Positions 37,784 through 46,444 are shown, counted from the first letter of the stretch. The stretch is 64,000 bases of DNA from Hyphomicrobium sp. (GCA_030148425.1 JASBTM010000017.1:248001-312000), one strand, 5' to 3'. Numbers and translations: made by a program. Notes: a model not told the origin generated them from the sequence alone.

Positions 37784-38515
37784 ATGCAGACTGTCATATG
37801 CATCAAATGGGGGACGAAGTATGGAGCTGAATTCCTCAATCGCCTGGCATCGATGGTCCGCCGGAATACGGCGCGCGAAACGCGAATCATCTGTTTTACC
37901 GATGACGCAACAGGCGCCGATCCTTCGATAACGATTGCTCCTTTGCCGCCGATCAACCTTCCGTCACGCGTTGCTTCAACGCCGTGGAGGAAACTGTCGC
38001 TTTGGCAATATCCACTGCTCGATCTCTCGGGCGATGTTCTTTTTTTCGATCTCGACGTGGTCATTACCGGATCGATTGACGACTTATTCGATTATATGCC
38101 CGGCAAATTCTGCGTGGCGCAGAACTGGACGCAACCGAATGAGCGAGTGGGCAATACGTCGATCTATCGTTTTCCCGTGGGGAAAATGTCTCATATCTAC
38201 AATGTCTTTAACGCCGATCCTGAGAAGGTTCTCTCGCGCTATCGGATCGAGCAGCAGTACATCTCTGCAGTCTGTAGCGAGGGTGTCTTTTTTCCCGCGG
38301 AGTGGTGCCTGAGCTTCAAGCATTCGCTCGTGCCAGTTTGGCCATTGAATTTTTTCGTTGCGCCGGAGCTACCGCCTGGGGCGAAAGTCGTGGCTTTTCA
38401 TGGCAAACCCGATCCGGACGAAGCGAGAGATGGGAAGTGGCCAGTCACGTCGGCGTGGAAACGGCTCTATAAGTACGTCCGGCCGACGCCTTGGATCGCC
38501 GAGCACTGGCGGTGA
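37784..38515 (+). CDS. GT-A-type glycosyltransferase with DxD motif
   Basis: A 243-aa protein beginning MQTVICIKWGTKYGAEFLNRLASMV and carrying LFFDLDVVITGSIDDLF, the DxD metal-binding motif of GT-A enzymes, similar to family 8 and related proteins. WPLNFFVAPELPPGAKVVAFHGKPDP near the end fits a donor-binding His-x-Gly-x-Lys-P segment. Forms a probable two-gene unit with the GT4 enzyme. Sugar and acceptor cannot be inferred. Confidence 0.78.
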   Translation: MQTVICIKWGTKYGAEFLNRLASMVRRNTARETRIICFTDDATGADPSITIAPLPPINLPSRVASTPWRKLSLWQYPLLDLSGDVLFFDLDVVITGSIDDLFDYMPGKFCVAQNWTQPNERVGNTSIYRFPVGKMSHIYNVFNADPEKVLSRYRIEQQYISAVCSEGVFFPAEWCLSFKHSLVPVWPLNFFVAPELPPGAKVVAFHGKPDPDEARDGKWPVTSAWKRLYKYVRPTPWIAEHWR

Positions 38516-38533
38516 CTTTGTGCAGTTTTAACG

Positions 38534-38558
38534 AAAGCCGGGCCGGCCCTGCGGCTTT
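38534..38558 (+). terminator. Hairpin after the glycosyltransferase
   Basis: AAAGCCG (38534-38540) and CGGCTTT (38552-38558) pair across an 11-base GC-rich loop, 19 bases after the stop. It lies in the 195-base leader of infC, so it may instead serve that transcript. Confidence 0.4.
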
Positions 38559-38696
38559 GAGCCCAAAAAACTGTAAATTTCGGGCGCTACCAGCATTTCC
38601 GGCGCAAGCATCGCTTGACTTAATAGGCCGTTTTTCCACATCTTCGGCCTGGCTTTTGGGGGCGAGTTAGCTCCCCGGCCGCGATCGCAACCACAG

Positions 38697-38713
38697 AAGG
38701 AGCTTGTACCATC
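38697..38713 (+). promoter_or_regulatory. Ribosome-binding site and AUC start codon of infC
   Basis: AAGGAG (38697-38702) is eight bases before ATC (38711-38713), an ideal distance. The first in-frame ATG (38723) is 20 bases away, too far for this site. Confidence 0.7.
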
Positions 38714-39253
38714 CGTAAACCTATGCGCCCCGAGCCTCAGAGCCGGGAAAACTCTGGCCCACGCATCAACGACCAAATCCGGGCCCGAGAAGTCCGTCTC
38801 ATTGATGAGACTGGACAGAACGTCGGTGTAATTTCAAAATTTGATGCGCTTGCCCGTGCCGAGGACGCCGGATTGGATCTCGTCGAGATCTCGCCCGACG
38901 CTGAGCCTCCGGTCTGCAAGATTCTCGATTTCGGCAAATTCAAATTCCAGGAACAGAAGAAGGCCGCCGAGGCTCGCAAAAATCAGAAGATCGTCGAGCT
39001 CAAAGAGATCAAGATGCGGCCCGGCATCGACGATCACGACTACGACGTGAAGATGCGCGCCATTAAGCGGTTCTTCGAAGACGGCGACAAGGTCAAGATT
39101 ACCCTTCGTTTCCGCGGGCGCGAAATGGCGCATTCCCAGCTTGGCATGGCGGTGCTGCAGCGCGTGAAGGCGGATACCGAGGCCATCTCGAAGGTCGAGA
39201 GCGAGCCGCGCTTCGAGGGTCGCCAGATGGTCATGGTGCTTGCACCGAAATGA
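38711..39253 (+). CDS. infC: Translation initiation factor IF-3
   Basis: This 180-aa factor binds the 30S subunit, prevents early 50S joining and checks the start codon. The N-terminal domain has [20 protein letters not shown] and the C-terminal domain [33 protein letters not shown]. Its own start appears to be ATC, giving Ile/Met-Arg-Lys-Pro, which resembles the Met-Arg-Arg-Pro start of other alphaproteobacterial IF-3 proteins. E. coli infC uses AUU, and IF-3 represses itself through that rare codon; the same logic is likely here. Unlike in E. coli, rpmI and rplT are 2.6 kb away. Confidence 0.93.
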   Translation: MRKPMRPEPQSRENSGPRINDQIRAREVRLIDETGQNVGVISKFDALARAEDAGLDLVEISPDAEPPVCKILDFGKFKFQEQKKAAEARKNQKIVELKEIKMRPGIDDHDYDVKMRAIKRFFEDGDKVKITLRFRGREMAHSQLGMAVLQRVKADTEAISKVESEPRFEGRQMVMVLAPK

Positions 39254-39289
39254 ACTGACTGCGGCGGGGTCATGTCCCCGCCTCAGTTC
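39252..39289 (+). terminator. Terminator of infC
   Basis: GAACTGA (39252-39258) pairs with TCAGTTC (39283-39289), and inside it GGCGGGG pairs with CCCCGCC around a six-base loop. It begins in the infC stop codon. Only a weak T-rich stretch follows. Confidence 0.6.
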
Positions 39290-39386
39290 GTATTCCCTCG
39301 TCTACCGGGCATTTCCACACCTTGCAGATGCAGACTGAGGGATCTACCCTCCGCACGGCAGTTTGCGCCGGAGCTGGAGGCGCCGC

Positions 39387-39761
39387 ATGGGCGACGAGGC
39401 ATCATTCGATTTTTCAGTTCTTGAGCGCGTCGACGCTCCATTCCGTCATTTCGATGCGGGTCAAAAGATTTTTCTCGAAGAAGACGCCGGCGATGCAATG
39501 TACATGGTCCGCTCCGGCCGCGTGGATCTCATCACGTACGGCATCGTTCTTGAAAACGTACGGCCTGGCGGAATTTTCGGCGAAATGGCCCTGATCGACG
39601 ATGGCCCGCGAAGTGCGGCCGCGATGGCCTCAGAGCCGACGGAAGTCGTTGCGATCGACAAGCCGACGTTTCTCGCAATCGTTCGCGATGACCCGCAGTT
39701 CGCGCTGAAGGTCATGGAGTTGCTCGCTGTTCGTTTGCGACGCATGAACAAGCAAGTTTAA
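39387..39761 (+). CDS. Cyclic nucleotide-binding domain protein without DNA-binding domain
   Basis: A 124-aa protein consisting of a CAP-like sensor domain: HFDAGQKIFLEEDAGDAMYMVRSGRVDLI, the cassette VRPGGIFGEMALIDDGPRSAAAMA with the Gly-Glu and Arg-Ser-Ala residues used by cAMP- or cGMP-binding domains. The helix-turn-helix of Crp/Fnr is missing, so it is not itself a repressor or activator. GGAGG precedes the ATG at 39387. Partner unknown. Confidence 0.82.
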   Translation: MGDEASFDFSVLERVDAPFRHFDAGQKIFLEEDAGDAMYMVRSGRVDLITYGIVLENVRPGGIFGEMALIDDGPRSAAAMASEPTEVVAIDKPTFLAIVRDDPQFALKVMELLAVRLRRMNKQV

Positions 39762-39773
39762 TGGAAGCGGTGA

Positions 39774-39810
39774 GCAATCGGCGGCGGCAGATTTGCGTCG
39801 CCGATTGCTT
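39774..39810. terminator. Bidirectional terminator hairpin
   Basis: AGCAATCGGCG (39774-39784) and CGCCGATTGCT (39800-39810) are perfect inverted repeats. They lie between two convergent genes and are followed on the plus strand by TTAC. Confidence 0.62.
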
Positions 39811-39822
39811 TACTTGCAGCGA

Positions 39823-40056
39823 TTAGCAGCCGTGGCGAACCATGCAGCGGCGGAAACGCCAGCCGCCCCAGCCCCAACGGTTCGAGCAGATATTGCGCCA
39901 ACGCCAGCAATACCGGCGAAAATCGACGGTGGTTGCGAGGGATTGATTGGTTTCCAATCCCTTCAATGGTGTGAGCGGTGCAGCTTGCGAGCTCGTAGCC
40001 ATAGCGGACAGGCCGATGGCGACGACGGATGCGGCCAAAAGCGGTGCAAGACGCAT
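39823..40056 (-). CDS. Small secreted Trp/Arg/Cys-rich protein, 77 aa
   Basis: The N-terminus (RLAPLLAASVVAIGLSAMATS, cut after SQA) is a Sec signal peptide. The mature part of about 50 residues ends in a Trp/Arg/Cys cluster (YCWRWRNICSNRWGWGGW, then RFRRCMVRHGC) with four cysteines. GGGAG precedes the ATG. Composition suggests a periplasmic or exported disulfide protein. No family recognised. Confidence 0.65.
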   Translation of the reverse strand: MRLAPLLAASVVAIGLSAMATSSQAAPLTPLKGLETNQSLATTVDFRRYCWRWRNICSNRWGWGGWRFRRCMVRHGC

Positions 40057-40206
40057 GTTTGACTCCCTATTTTGTTTTCAACTGCAGAGCACGACGAGTG
40101 CCGTAGCAATTTCTGTTTTATCGGCTGAATAATAACTGAATGCGGAAATCCGGGAGTTATACAAATAATTCAAAACGCATTCGCTTTTGACGCGCCGCAA
40201 TGATCT

Positions 40207-40407
40207 TCAATAGAGATCGACGAGTCCGGCGGCGGCAAGACAGATCGACGTGGTAATCATGACTATTCCCACCACGACGACGAGGGCCGGATAAAAGGCG
40301 GCGAACACGACGCCCGCGCGCCAACCTGCCGCCGAGCGAATGCTGATGACTGCCGTCGGCAGCGCCGCAACCATAAGAATGGCAACGACGAAAGGATCGA
40401 GCTTCAT
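40207..40407 (-). CDS. Small membrane protein, 66 aa
   Basis: Two hydrophobic segments (about 5-24 and 32-60) with a charged turn RSAAGWRAG between them. GGGAG lies six bases before the ATG at 40407, which decides the start over the longer frame. Isolated between a secreted small protein and gtrA-like gene. Function unknown. Confidence 0.55.
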   Translation of the reverse strand: MKLDPFVVAILMVAALPTAVISIRSAAGWRAGVVFAAFYPALVVVVGIVMITTSICLAAAGLVDLY

Positions 40408-40653
40408 GGCAAGCTCCCAAACGCAATTGGACAGAGTGCAATTTTGCCATAGGCGTCTTTTCGCGCCAGTCCAACAAGGGCGAACTGGGCGCAATTAGAG
40501 GCAAGTACGGCTGCCGTTCAATGCCGTTTTGAATAAAACGAGCAGATGAGCAGACCGGCCTAAGTGGCTCTTGCCAAAGTGAGTGGGCTGAGGCGTTTAG
40601 CGGTCGCGGCCGCAAACTCTCATCACGTCGCGTAAGAAAGCAAAGCTCTCGAT

Positions 40654-41064
40654 ATGCATTCCAAGATCCTCGAAGCCCTGCTCTATACCGGCGTAAACTT
40701 GGCCTCGACGTTCGTCGATTACGCGATTTTTCTAACTCTTACGCACTTTTTCGGCATGCCGATCGTCCAGAGCGCCATCTCCTATAGCCTCACGACGTTC
40801 TTGAACTATGGGCTCACGCGGACCTTCGTATTTCGCCACGGTCTTTCGCCGAAATCCGAGCACCGGCGCTTTCTCGAATATGTCGCGACGAACATCGTCG
40901 GACTGCTCATTACGGCCGTGGTGATCTGGGTCACGGTGCATGAGATGAATCTCCTGCCTGTCGAAGGAAAGACGATCTCGGTGCTCATCTGCTTCGTGTC
41001 GCTCTATTACGTGCGCACGCGCATCGTCTTCGGCAAAGATACCGATGGGCAGGCCGTGGCCTGA
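40654..41064 (+). CDS. GtrA-like membrane protein
   Basis: A 136-aa protein with four hydrophobic helices and the GtrA family features TGVNLASTFVDYAIFLTL and YSLTTFLNYGLTRTFVFRHG. GtrA proteins are thought to flip or present undecaprenyl-linked sugars for O-antigen or other glycans. Not next to a matching glycosyltransferase operon here, although polysaccharide genes occur elsewhere in the window. Convergent with the following gene. Confidence 0.85.
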   Translation: MHSKILEALLYTGVNLASTFVDYAIFLTLTHFFGMPIVQSAISYSLTTFLNYGLTRTFVFRHGLSPKSEHRRFLEYVATNIVGLLITAVVIWVTVHEMNLLPVEGKTISVLICFVSLYYVRTRIVFGKDTDGQAVA

Positions 41065-41083
41065 GCGCGCCGAAACCAGCGCG

Positions 41084-41431
41084 TCAGAAATTGACGTGCT
41101 GGATGACGTAGCTCCCGGCAGCGGCGATCAGGCCCGCAAGCAGGACAAACGGCAGCACTGAAACCAGCACCATCAAGAGTTCGACAAACGCCCTGAAAAT
41201 CTGCTCGGCGGCACGCCAGAGCGCAAAGAATCCCCGGTAGAGCACGTAGATGATCGCGATCACGACGATCGCCAGAACTACGATTTTCCATACCGGGAGC
41301 GCCTGCCAATCGGACTGGAAGATCGCGAACATCTGGCCGAAGGACCACTGCCAGACCAGCTCGACGAACTTGAAAATCGCATTTATGCCCTGTTGGAGCA
41401 AATTTATGATCTGGTCAATGATCTGCCGCAT
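41084..41431 (-). CDS. Hypothetical membrane protein, 115 aa
   Basis: Begins MRQIIDQIINLLQQGINAIF, an amphipathic helix, followed by two strong transmembrane helices (about 47-67 and 82-110). No motif that I recognise. The start has only weak support. Divergent from the rpmI leader, 281 bases away. Confidence 0.6.
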   Translation of the reverse strand: MRQIIDQIINLLQQGINAIFKFVELVWQWSFGQMFAIFQSDWQALPVWKIVVLAIVVIAIIYVLYRGFFALWRAAEQIFRAFVELLMVLVSVLPFVLLAGLIAAAGSYVIQHVNF

Positions 41432-41642
41432 ACCCCGTCTCCCCTCGACTTTGGACGCCCTACCAACGCATTAACCTTGTACTTGGTTCGGGGCTATCCA
41501 TACGGATTTTCGCGATGGGGTGATGAAAGTCTGGCCCCTGGGTTGTCGTAATCCCAACAAATGCGGAAGATGTTGCGGATAGCGCAACATTTCCGTATAA
41601 ACCGCGCAGAGCCGCCCGGCGAGGCATGCCGTGGCGGTTCTT

Positions 41643-41798
41643 ATGCTTTTGAAAATCAAGCGGAAACCGCAAAAAGCATCCCTTCGCAGGAGGCCTGAAT
41701 TGCGTCTGCTGGTTACACGTTTCGTGTAATCGGTGTGCATTTCCTGGCTACCGGGCCGCAAGGCCCGTGGGCGCGACCGCGCCCCGCCGCTAGCGGCG
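41643..41798 (+). ncRNA. Structured leader of rpmI-rplT
   Basis: Five hairpins follow each other: ATGCTTTT/AAAAGCAT (41643-41679) enclosing GCGG/CCGC; TTACACG/CGTGTAA (41713-41729); CGGGCC/GGCCCG with a GCAA tetraloop (41752-41767); GGGCGC/GCGCCC (41769-41784); CGCCG/CGGCG (41785-41798). They lie 78 bases before rpmI in a 445-base gap. In E. coli, L20 represses this operon by binding a leader structure; a similar role is inferred, not shown. Confidence 0.5.
41700..41729 (+). CDS. Possible nine-codon leader peptide
   Basis: AGGAGG (41688-41693) stands six bases before a TTG that opens nine codons, MRLLVTRFV, ending in TAA within the second hairpin. This may be a translated attenuator or an accident of a strong purine run. 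Confidence 0.35.
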   Translation: MRLLVTRFV

Positions 41799-41876
41799 TC
41801 CCCCGCGGAGGGCCAGGATGTAAGCGCGTCAGCGCGAGCGTCCGGTGCGGCCCGTGAGCGAACAAGGACAAGCAAA

Positions 41877-42077
41877 ATGCCTAAGATGAAGACCAAGAGC
41901 GGCGCGAAGAAGCGCTTCAAGATGACGGGCACGGGCAAGGTTGTCGCCGCCCAGGCAGGCAAACGCCACGGCATGATCAAGCGGACGGCGAAATTCATTC
42001 AGAAGGCGCGCGGCACGGGTGTGCTGAACGATTCTGACGCGAAGATCGTCAAGAAGTACATGCCCTACAGCCGCTGA
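41877..42077 (+). CDS. rpmI: 50S ribosomal protein L35
   Basis: The 66-aa ribosomal protein L35, from [20 protein letters not shown] to KKYMPYSR, matches the family along its whole length and is strongly basic. AAGGA precedes the ATG. Together with rplT it forms the usual pair; infC is not adjacent. A repeat hairpin lies between the two genes. Confidence 0.97.
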   Translation: MPKMKTKSGAKKRFKMTGTGKVVAAQAGKRHGMIKRTAKFIQKARGTGVLNDSDAKIVKKYMPYSR

Positions 42078-42086
42078 GCTTTTGCC

Positions 42087-42125
42087 GTCGCGTGCGACTC
42101 CCTACGGGAGCTGGCCGAACGCGAC
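42087..42125 (+). repeat. Palindromic repeat (copy 1 of 2) between rpmI and rplT
   Basis: GTCGCGT/ACGCGAC outer stem, CTCCC/GGGAG inner stem. The core CGTGCGACTCCC plus GGAGCTGGCCG recurs at 47819-47857. The nested palindrome and second intergenic copy suggest a REP-like element or a processing hairpin. Confidence 0.55.
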
Positions 42126-42174
42126 CAACGAAGACTCATCACACCCCCAATTTTGAAGTTCGAGGAGCAATCCC

Positions 42175-42552
42175 ATGGCCCGCGTCAAACGTGGCGTTAC
42201 CGCCCACGCAAAGCACAAGAAAGTCATCAAGGCCGCGAAGGGCTTTTACGGCCGTCGCAAGAATACGATCCGCGTTGCCAAGCAGGCAGTGGAAAAGTCG
42301 CAGCAGTATGCCTACCGCGACCGTAAGCGCCGCAAGCGCAATTTCCGCGCGCTCTGGATTCAGCGCATCAACGCTGCCGTCCGCGAGCATGGCCTGACCT
42401 ACGGCCGCTTTATCAACGGCCTGACGAACCTCGGCATCGAGGTTGATCGCAAGGTCCTCTCGGACATCGCGATCAACGATCCGGCAGGCTTCAAGGCGCT
42501 GGTCGACAAGGCCGCCGCTGCAGCAAGCTCGCCTGTCGCCAAGGCTGCCTAA
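42175..42552 (+). CDS. rplT: 50S ribosomal protein L20
   Basis: This 125-aa protein ([68 protein letters not shown]) is the early-assembly 23S-binding protein and, in E. coli, the repressor of its own operon. The C-terminus adds a short Ala-rich tail. It follows rpmI by 97 bases and is the last gene before the repeat element that precedes pheS. Confidence 0.97.
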   Translation: MARVKRGVTAHAKHKKVIKAAKGFYGRRKNTIRVAKQAVEKSQQYAYRDRKRRKRNFRALWIQRINAAVREHGLTYGRFINGLTNLGIEVDRKVLSDIAINDPAGFKALVDKAAAAASSPVAKAA

Positions 42553-42580
42553 CCGGCGCGCTCCGTCGATCTCAATCATT

Positions 42581-42706
42581 GTCGCCCTCGGGCTTGTCCC
42601 GAGGGCTCAAATTGCTGCAAATCTCCGCGCGCGCCCGCGTGCTCGTCTCTCACCGCGACATCAGCGGGGCCTGCGCATGGATCCTCGGGACAAGCCCGAG
42701 GATGAC
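42581..42706. repeat. 126-bp intergenic element with 24-bp palindromic terminal repeats
   Basis: Each end is a 24-bp inverted repeat (22 of 24 identical), and each repeat is itself a hairpin: CCCTCGGG/CCCGAGGG (42585-42605) and TCCTCGGG/CCCGAGGA (42682-42702). The outer borders are GTCGCCC and GGATGAC. It resembles palindromic intergenic elements of alphaproteobacteria. A related copy flanks the other side of pheS. Confidence 0.7.
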
Positions 42707-42729
42707 ATTCTGCAAGGGGCAACCCGTCT

Positions 42730-43806
42730 ATGACTGAGACACGAACGGACCTGACAAAACTCGAAAGCGATCTTCTCGCTGAAATCTCAGGCGCGGGCGA
42801 TCTCGCGGCGCTTGATGCGGTTCGCGTTTCGACGCTCGGCAAGAAGGGGCGCGTCTCTGAGCTGATGAGCAAGCTCGGCTCGCTTCCGCCCGAAGAGCGA
42901 AAGAGCTTCGGGCAGACGGTCAACATCCTGAAGACGAAAGTTGCAGAGGCGCTCGACGCCCGCAAATCCGATCTCGAAGCCGCGGCCCTCGACGAGCGCC
43001 TGAAAACAGAGCGCGCCGACGTCACGCTGCCGGTCCGCCTTGGCCCCGTTGCGGAAGGCCGCATTCATCCCGTTTCCCAGGTTCTGGACGAAGTGATCGA
43101 GATCTTCGCCGACATGGGCTTCTCGGTGGCCGAAGGTCCGGACATCGAGACGGATGAGATGAACTTCGACAAACTCAACATCCCGGCCGAGCATCCCGCG
43201 CGCCAGGATCACGACACGTTCTACTTCTCGCCGAAGGCCGATGGTTCGCGTCTGCTTTTGCGCACGCACACCAGCCCCGTGCAGATCCGCACGATGGTGT
43301 CGCAAAAGCCGCCGATCCGCATCATCGCGCCGGGCCGCGTCTATCGCATGGACAGCGACCAGACACACACGCCGATGTTCCATCAGGTCGAAGGTCTCGT
43401 CATCGACGAGACGACCCACATGGGGCACTTGAAGTGGGTGTTGCAGGAATTCTGCAAGGCGTTCTTCGAAGTCGATGAAGTGAAGATGCGTTTCCGCGCG
43501 TCGCACTTTCCTTTCACTGAGCCGTCGATGGAAGTCGACATCGGCGCCGAGGCGATCGGCAAGCCGGGGCAGTGGCTGGAGATTCTCGGCTGCGGCATGG
43601 TGCACCCGAACGTGCTGCGCAATTGCGGCCTCGATCCGGAAAAATATCAGGGCTTCGCATTCGGCGTCGGCCTCGACCGGCTGACGATGCTGAAGTACGG
43701 CATCCCCGATCTACGCTCGTTCTTCTCGGGCGACCTCAAGTGGCTCAGCCACTACGGCTTCTCGATGCTCGATGTTCCGACGCTCGGCGGCGGGCTGTCG
43801 TCGTGA
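42730..43806 (+). CDS. pheS: Phenylalanine-tRNA ligase alpha subunit
   Basis: This 358-aa class II synthetase subunit has the N-terminal coiled-coil tRNA-binding region (to about 90), then motifs [29 protein letters not shown] (motif 2) and [18 protein letters not shown] (motif 3). It activates phenylalanine and works as alpha2beta2 with PheT. It is separated from pheT by 172 bases that hold another repeat, so it is not strictly overlapping as in many bacteria. No leader peptide of Phe codons is visible before it. Confidence 0.96.
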   Translation: MTETRTDLTKLESDLLAEISGAGDLAALDAVRVSTLGKKGRVSELMSKLGSLPPEERKSFGQTVNILKTKVAEALDARKSDLEAAALDERLKTERADVTLPVRLGPVAEGRIHPVSQVLDEVIEIFADMGFSVAEGPDIETDEMNFDKLNIPAEHPARQDHDTFYFSPKADGSRLLLRTHTSPVQIRTMVSQKPPIRIIAPGRVYRMDSDQTHTPMFHQVEGLVIDETTHMGHLKWVLQEFCKAFFEVDEVKMRFRASHFPFTEPSMEVDIGAEAIGKPGQWLEILGCGMVHPNVLRNCGLDPEKYQGFAFGVGLDRLTMLKYGIPDLRSFFSGDLKWLSHYGFSMLDVPTLGGGLSS

Positions 43807-43826
43807 TGAAGACGTCGAACTGCATC

Positions 43827-43973
43827 GTCATTCTCGGCCACGCGCGCATGCAATGCGTGTCAAAGGCCGGGATTTCAGCGCAAAGCGCGCCGAAGGCGCA
43901 TAATTGCGTCTACGACAAGTCTTATGCTGGATCCCCGAACGTCCTCGGCGGGACTCAGTCGTTCGAGGATGAC
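43827..43973. repeat. Degenerate 147-bp copy of the palindromic element
   Basis: The borders GTCATTCTCGG and CGAGGATGAC match those of the element at 42581-42706, and ATCCCCGAACG/CGTTCGAGGAT forms an internal palindrome. The middle differs. It fills the pheS-pheT gap and ends six bases before the pheT ATG, so it lies across its likely ribosome-binding region. Confidence 0.55.
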
Positions 43974-43978
43974 GACAT

Positions 43979-46411
43979 ATGAAATTCACGCTCTCCTGGC
44001 TCAAAGATCACCTCGACACAGACAAGTCCGTCGATGAGCTTGCAACGACATTGTCGGCTATCGGCCTCGAGGTCGAAGGCGTCGAAGATCCGGCGAAGAT
44101 GCTTGGCGCATTCAAGATCGCGCGCATTGTCGAAGCAAAGAAGCATCCGAATGCCGACAAGCTGCAGGTCGTGCAGGTCGAGATCGCCAAGGGTCAGCCG
44201 TTGATGGAAGTCGTCTGCGGCGCCCCGAACGCGCGCGCAGGACTGGTCTCTGTCTTTGCTCCGCTCGGTACATATATTCCGGGCTCCAAGATCACGCTCG
44301 AGAAGAAGCCCGTTCGCGGTGTCGTCTCGAACGGCATGATGTGCTCGGCCGCCGAACTCGAGCTTTCGGAAGAGAGCGACGGCATTCTCGATCTGCCGGC
44401 CGAGTGGGCCGACAAGGTGGGTGAGGCCTATATCGACGCCGCGGGTCTCAACGATCCGATCATCGAAGTGAAGCTCACGCCAAACCGGCCGGATTGCACC
44501 GGCGTTCGCGGCATCGCGCGCGATCTTGCCGCTGCGGGCATGGGCACGCTAAAGCCGGAGCCGAAGCTTGGCGCCGTCGAAGGCAAGAGCGAGTGTCCTA
44601 TCGATATCAAGCTCGAGTTCTCGAAAGAAACGGCAAACGCTTGCCCTATCTTCGCGGGCCGCCTCGTCAAAGGCGTGAAGAATGGGCCTTCGCCCGCATG
44701 GGTTCAAAATCGGTTGAAGGCCGCTGGACTTCGTCCGATCAATGCTCTTGTCGACGTCACGAATTACATCTCGCTCGATCGCGGCCGTCCGCTGCACGTC
44801 TATGATGCCGATAAGCTCAGGGGCGCGATCCGCGCGCGTCTTGGCAAGGCTGGCGAAAACTTCGTCGCGCTCGACGGCAAGGAATATGCGGTCGACGACA
44901 CGATGTGCGTCATCGCCGACGACAACGGTCTGCTCGGACTTGCGGGCATCATGGGCGGCGAAGCGTCAGGCTCGACCGAAGCAACGACGAACGTTTTCAT
45001 CGAAAGCGCTTACTTCGATCCTCTTCGCACGGCTGCGACCGGCCGCAAGGTTGGGCTGCAGACAGACGCGCGCTATCGTTTCGAGCGCGGCGTCGATCCG
45101 GCGTCCGAACGTCCCGGTCTCGACCTCGCGACCGACATGATTTTGCAGTTCTGCGGCGGCGAACCGACAAAGGCGAAGGTTGCAGGCAAGGAGCCGATTG
45201 AAGAGCGCGTCATTCCGTTCAGCTATGCGCGAGTCGAGAAGCTTTCCGGCGTGAAGCTCACCGACGATGAAATCGCAAAGACGCTGAAAGCCCTCGGGTT
45301 CACGGTCGCCGGCAAGCCGGACGCGGCGAAGGTTACGGTTCCGACGTGGCGGCCGGACGTACATGGTTCGGCCGATCTGGTCGAGGAAGTCGTGCGCATC
45401 GCAGGGCTCGACCGCATTCCTGCGACGCCGCTGCCGCGCACCGGCGGCATCACGCGCGCCGTACTGACGGACAAGCAAAAGCGCGCGCGCCGCGCCCGTC
45501 GTCTTCTTGCCACGCGCGGCTTCGTCGAGGCCGTGACGTGGAGCTTCATTCCGAAAGAGGAAGCGACGCACTTCGGTGGCGGCGCGCCTGAGCTCGATCT
45601 CGGCAATCCGATCTCGGTTGAAATGTCATCGATGCGCCCGAGCCTGTTGCCCGGCCTTCTGACCGCCGTGACGCGCAATCGCAACCGAGGGGCGTCGGAT
45701 GTCGCGCTGTTCGAACTGGGCCAAGCCTATCGGGGCGAAAAACCCGAAGATCAGTACTTGAGCGCAGCTGGCGTGCGTGCCGGAACGTCGCATCTTTCCG
45801 GCGCAGGGCGCCACTGGGATGGCAATGCGAAGCCCGTCGACGCTTTCGACGTCAAAGCCGACGTCTTCGCTGCGCTCTTTTCCCTCGGTGTCGATCCGAC
45901 TAAGGCACAGATCACTCGCGACGCACCACACTGGTATCACCCCGGTCGTTCCGGTGCGTTGAAGCTTGGACCCAAGACCGTGCTCGCTTATTTCGGTGAA
46001 ATCCATCCTGCGACGCTGAAGGCACTCGATGTCGAAGCACCCGTTTCAGCATTCGAGATCTTCCTGGATGCTCTGCCGCCTGAGAAAAAGAAATCGCGCG
46101 CCAAGCCGGCGCTTGCCGTTTCCGATCTTCTGCCTGTCACGCGCGACCTCGCGTTCATCGTCCCGAAAGACGTGCCTGCAGGCGATGTCGTGAAAGCAGC
46201 TGCAAATTCCGACAAGGTGCTGATCCGGGCCGTGAATGTCTTCGACGTGTTCGAGGGCGGCAGTCTTGCGGCGGAGGGCAAAAAATCCATCGCTATCGAG
46301 GTGACACTCCAACCTGCGACGGAAACTCTCACCGATCAGGCTATTGAAACGATCACGCAAAAAATAATTACGGATGTTAGAAAGGCGACCGGCGGAGACT
46401 TACGCTCCTAG
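43979..46411 (+). CDS. pheT: Phenylalanine-tRNA ligase beta subunit
   Basis: An 810-aa subunit with the N-terminal tRNA-binding (EMAP-like) domain (about 40-150), B3/B4 editing domain (about 210-390; NYISLDRGRPLHVYDADKL), B5 domain, catalytic-like core and the C-terminal ferredoxin-fold anticodon domain (SDLLPVTRDLAFIVPKDVPA). Length is as expected. It carries editing of mis-acylated tyrosine. The start lies inside the end of the repeat, with little room for a Shine-Dalgarno sequence. Confidence 0.96.
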   Translation: MKFTLSWLKDHLDTDKSVDELATTLSAIGLEVEGVEDPAKMLGAFKIARIVEAKKHPNADKLQVVQVEIAKGQPLMEVVCGAPNARAGLVSVFAPLGTYIPGSKITLEKKPVRGVVSNGMMCSAAELELSEESDGILDLPAEWADKVGEAYIDAAGLNDPIIEVKLTPNRPDCTGVRGIARDLAAAGMGTLKPEPKLGAVEGKSECPIDIKLEFSKETANACPIFAGRLVKGVKNGPSPAWVQNRLKAAGLRPINALVDVTNYISLDRGRPLHVYDADKLRGAIRARLGKAGENFVALDGKEYAVDDTMCVIADDNGLLGLAGIMGGEASGSTEATTNVFIESAYFDPLRTAATGRKVGLQTDARYRFERGVDPASERPGLDLATDMILQFCGGEPTKAKVAGKEPIEERVIPFSYARVEKLSGVKLTDDEIAKTLKALGFTVAGKPDAAKVTVPTWRPDVHGSADLVEEVVRIAGLDRIPATPLPRTGGITRAVLTDKQKRARRARRLLATRGFVEAVTWSFIPKEEATHFGGGAPELDLGNPISVEMSSMRPSLLPGLLTAVTRNRNRGASDVALFELGQAYRGEKPEDQYLSAAGVRAGTSHLSGAGRHWDGNAKPVDAFDVKADVFAALFSLGVDPTKAQITRDAPHWYHPGRSGALKLGPKTVLAYFGEIHPATLKALDVEAPVSAFEIFLDALPPEKKKSRAKPALAVSDLLPVTRDLAFIVPKDVPAGDVVKAAANSDKVLIRAVNVFDVFEGGSLAAEGKKSIAIEVTLQPATETLTDQAIETITQKIITDVRKATGGDLRS

Positions 46412-46444
46412 GGCCGCCGTCATGACACTGCGCATGAGGCCAAG

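Noticed and set aside
42553..42729. A Phe-rich leader peptide and attenuator before pheS, as in E. coli
   Set aside because: No frame with a run of Phe codons is visible; the stems belong to the repeat element.
42787..43605. A 272-residue minus-strand frame opposite pheS
   Set aside because: Same reasoning: antisense to a conserved synthetase, with no motifs.
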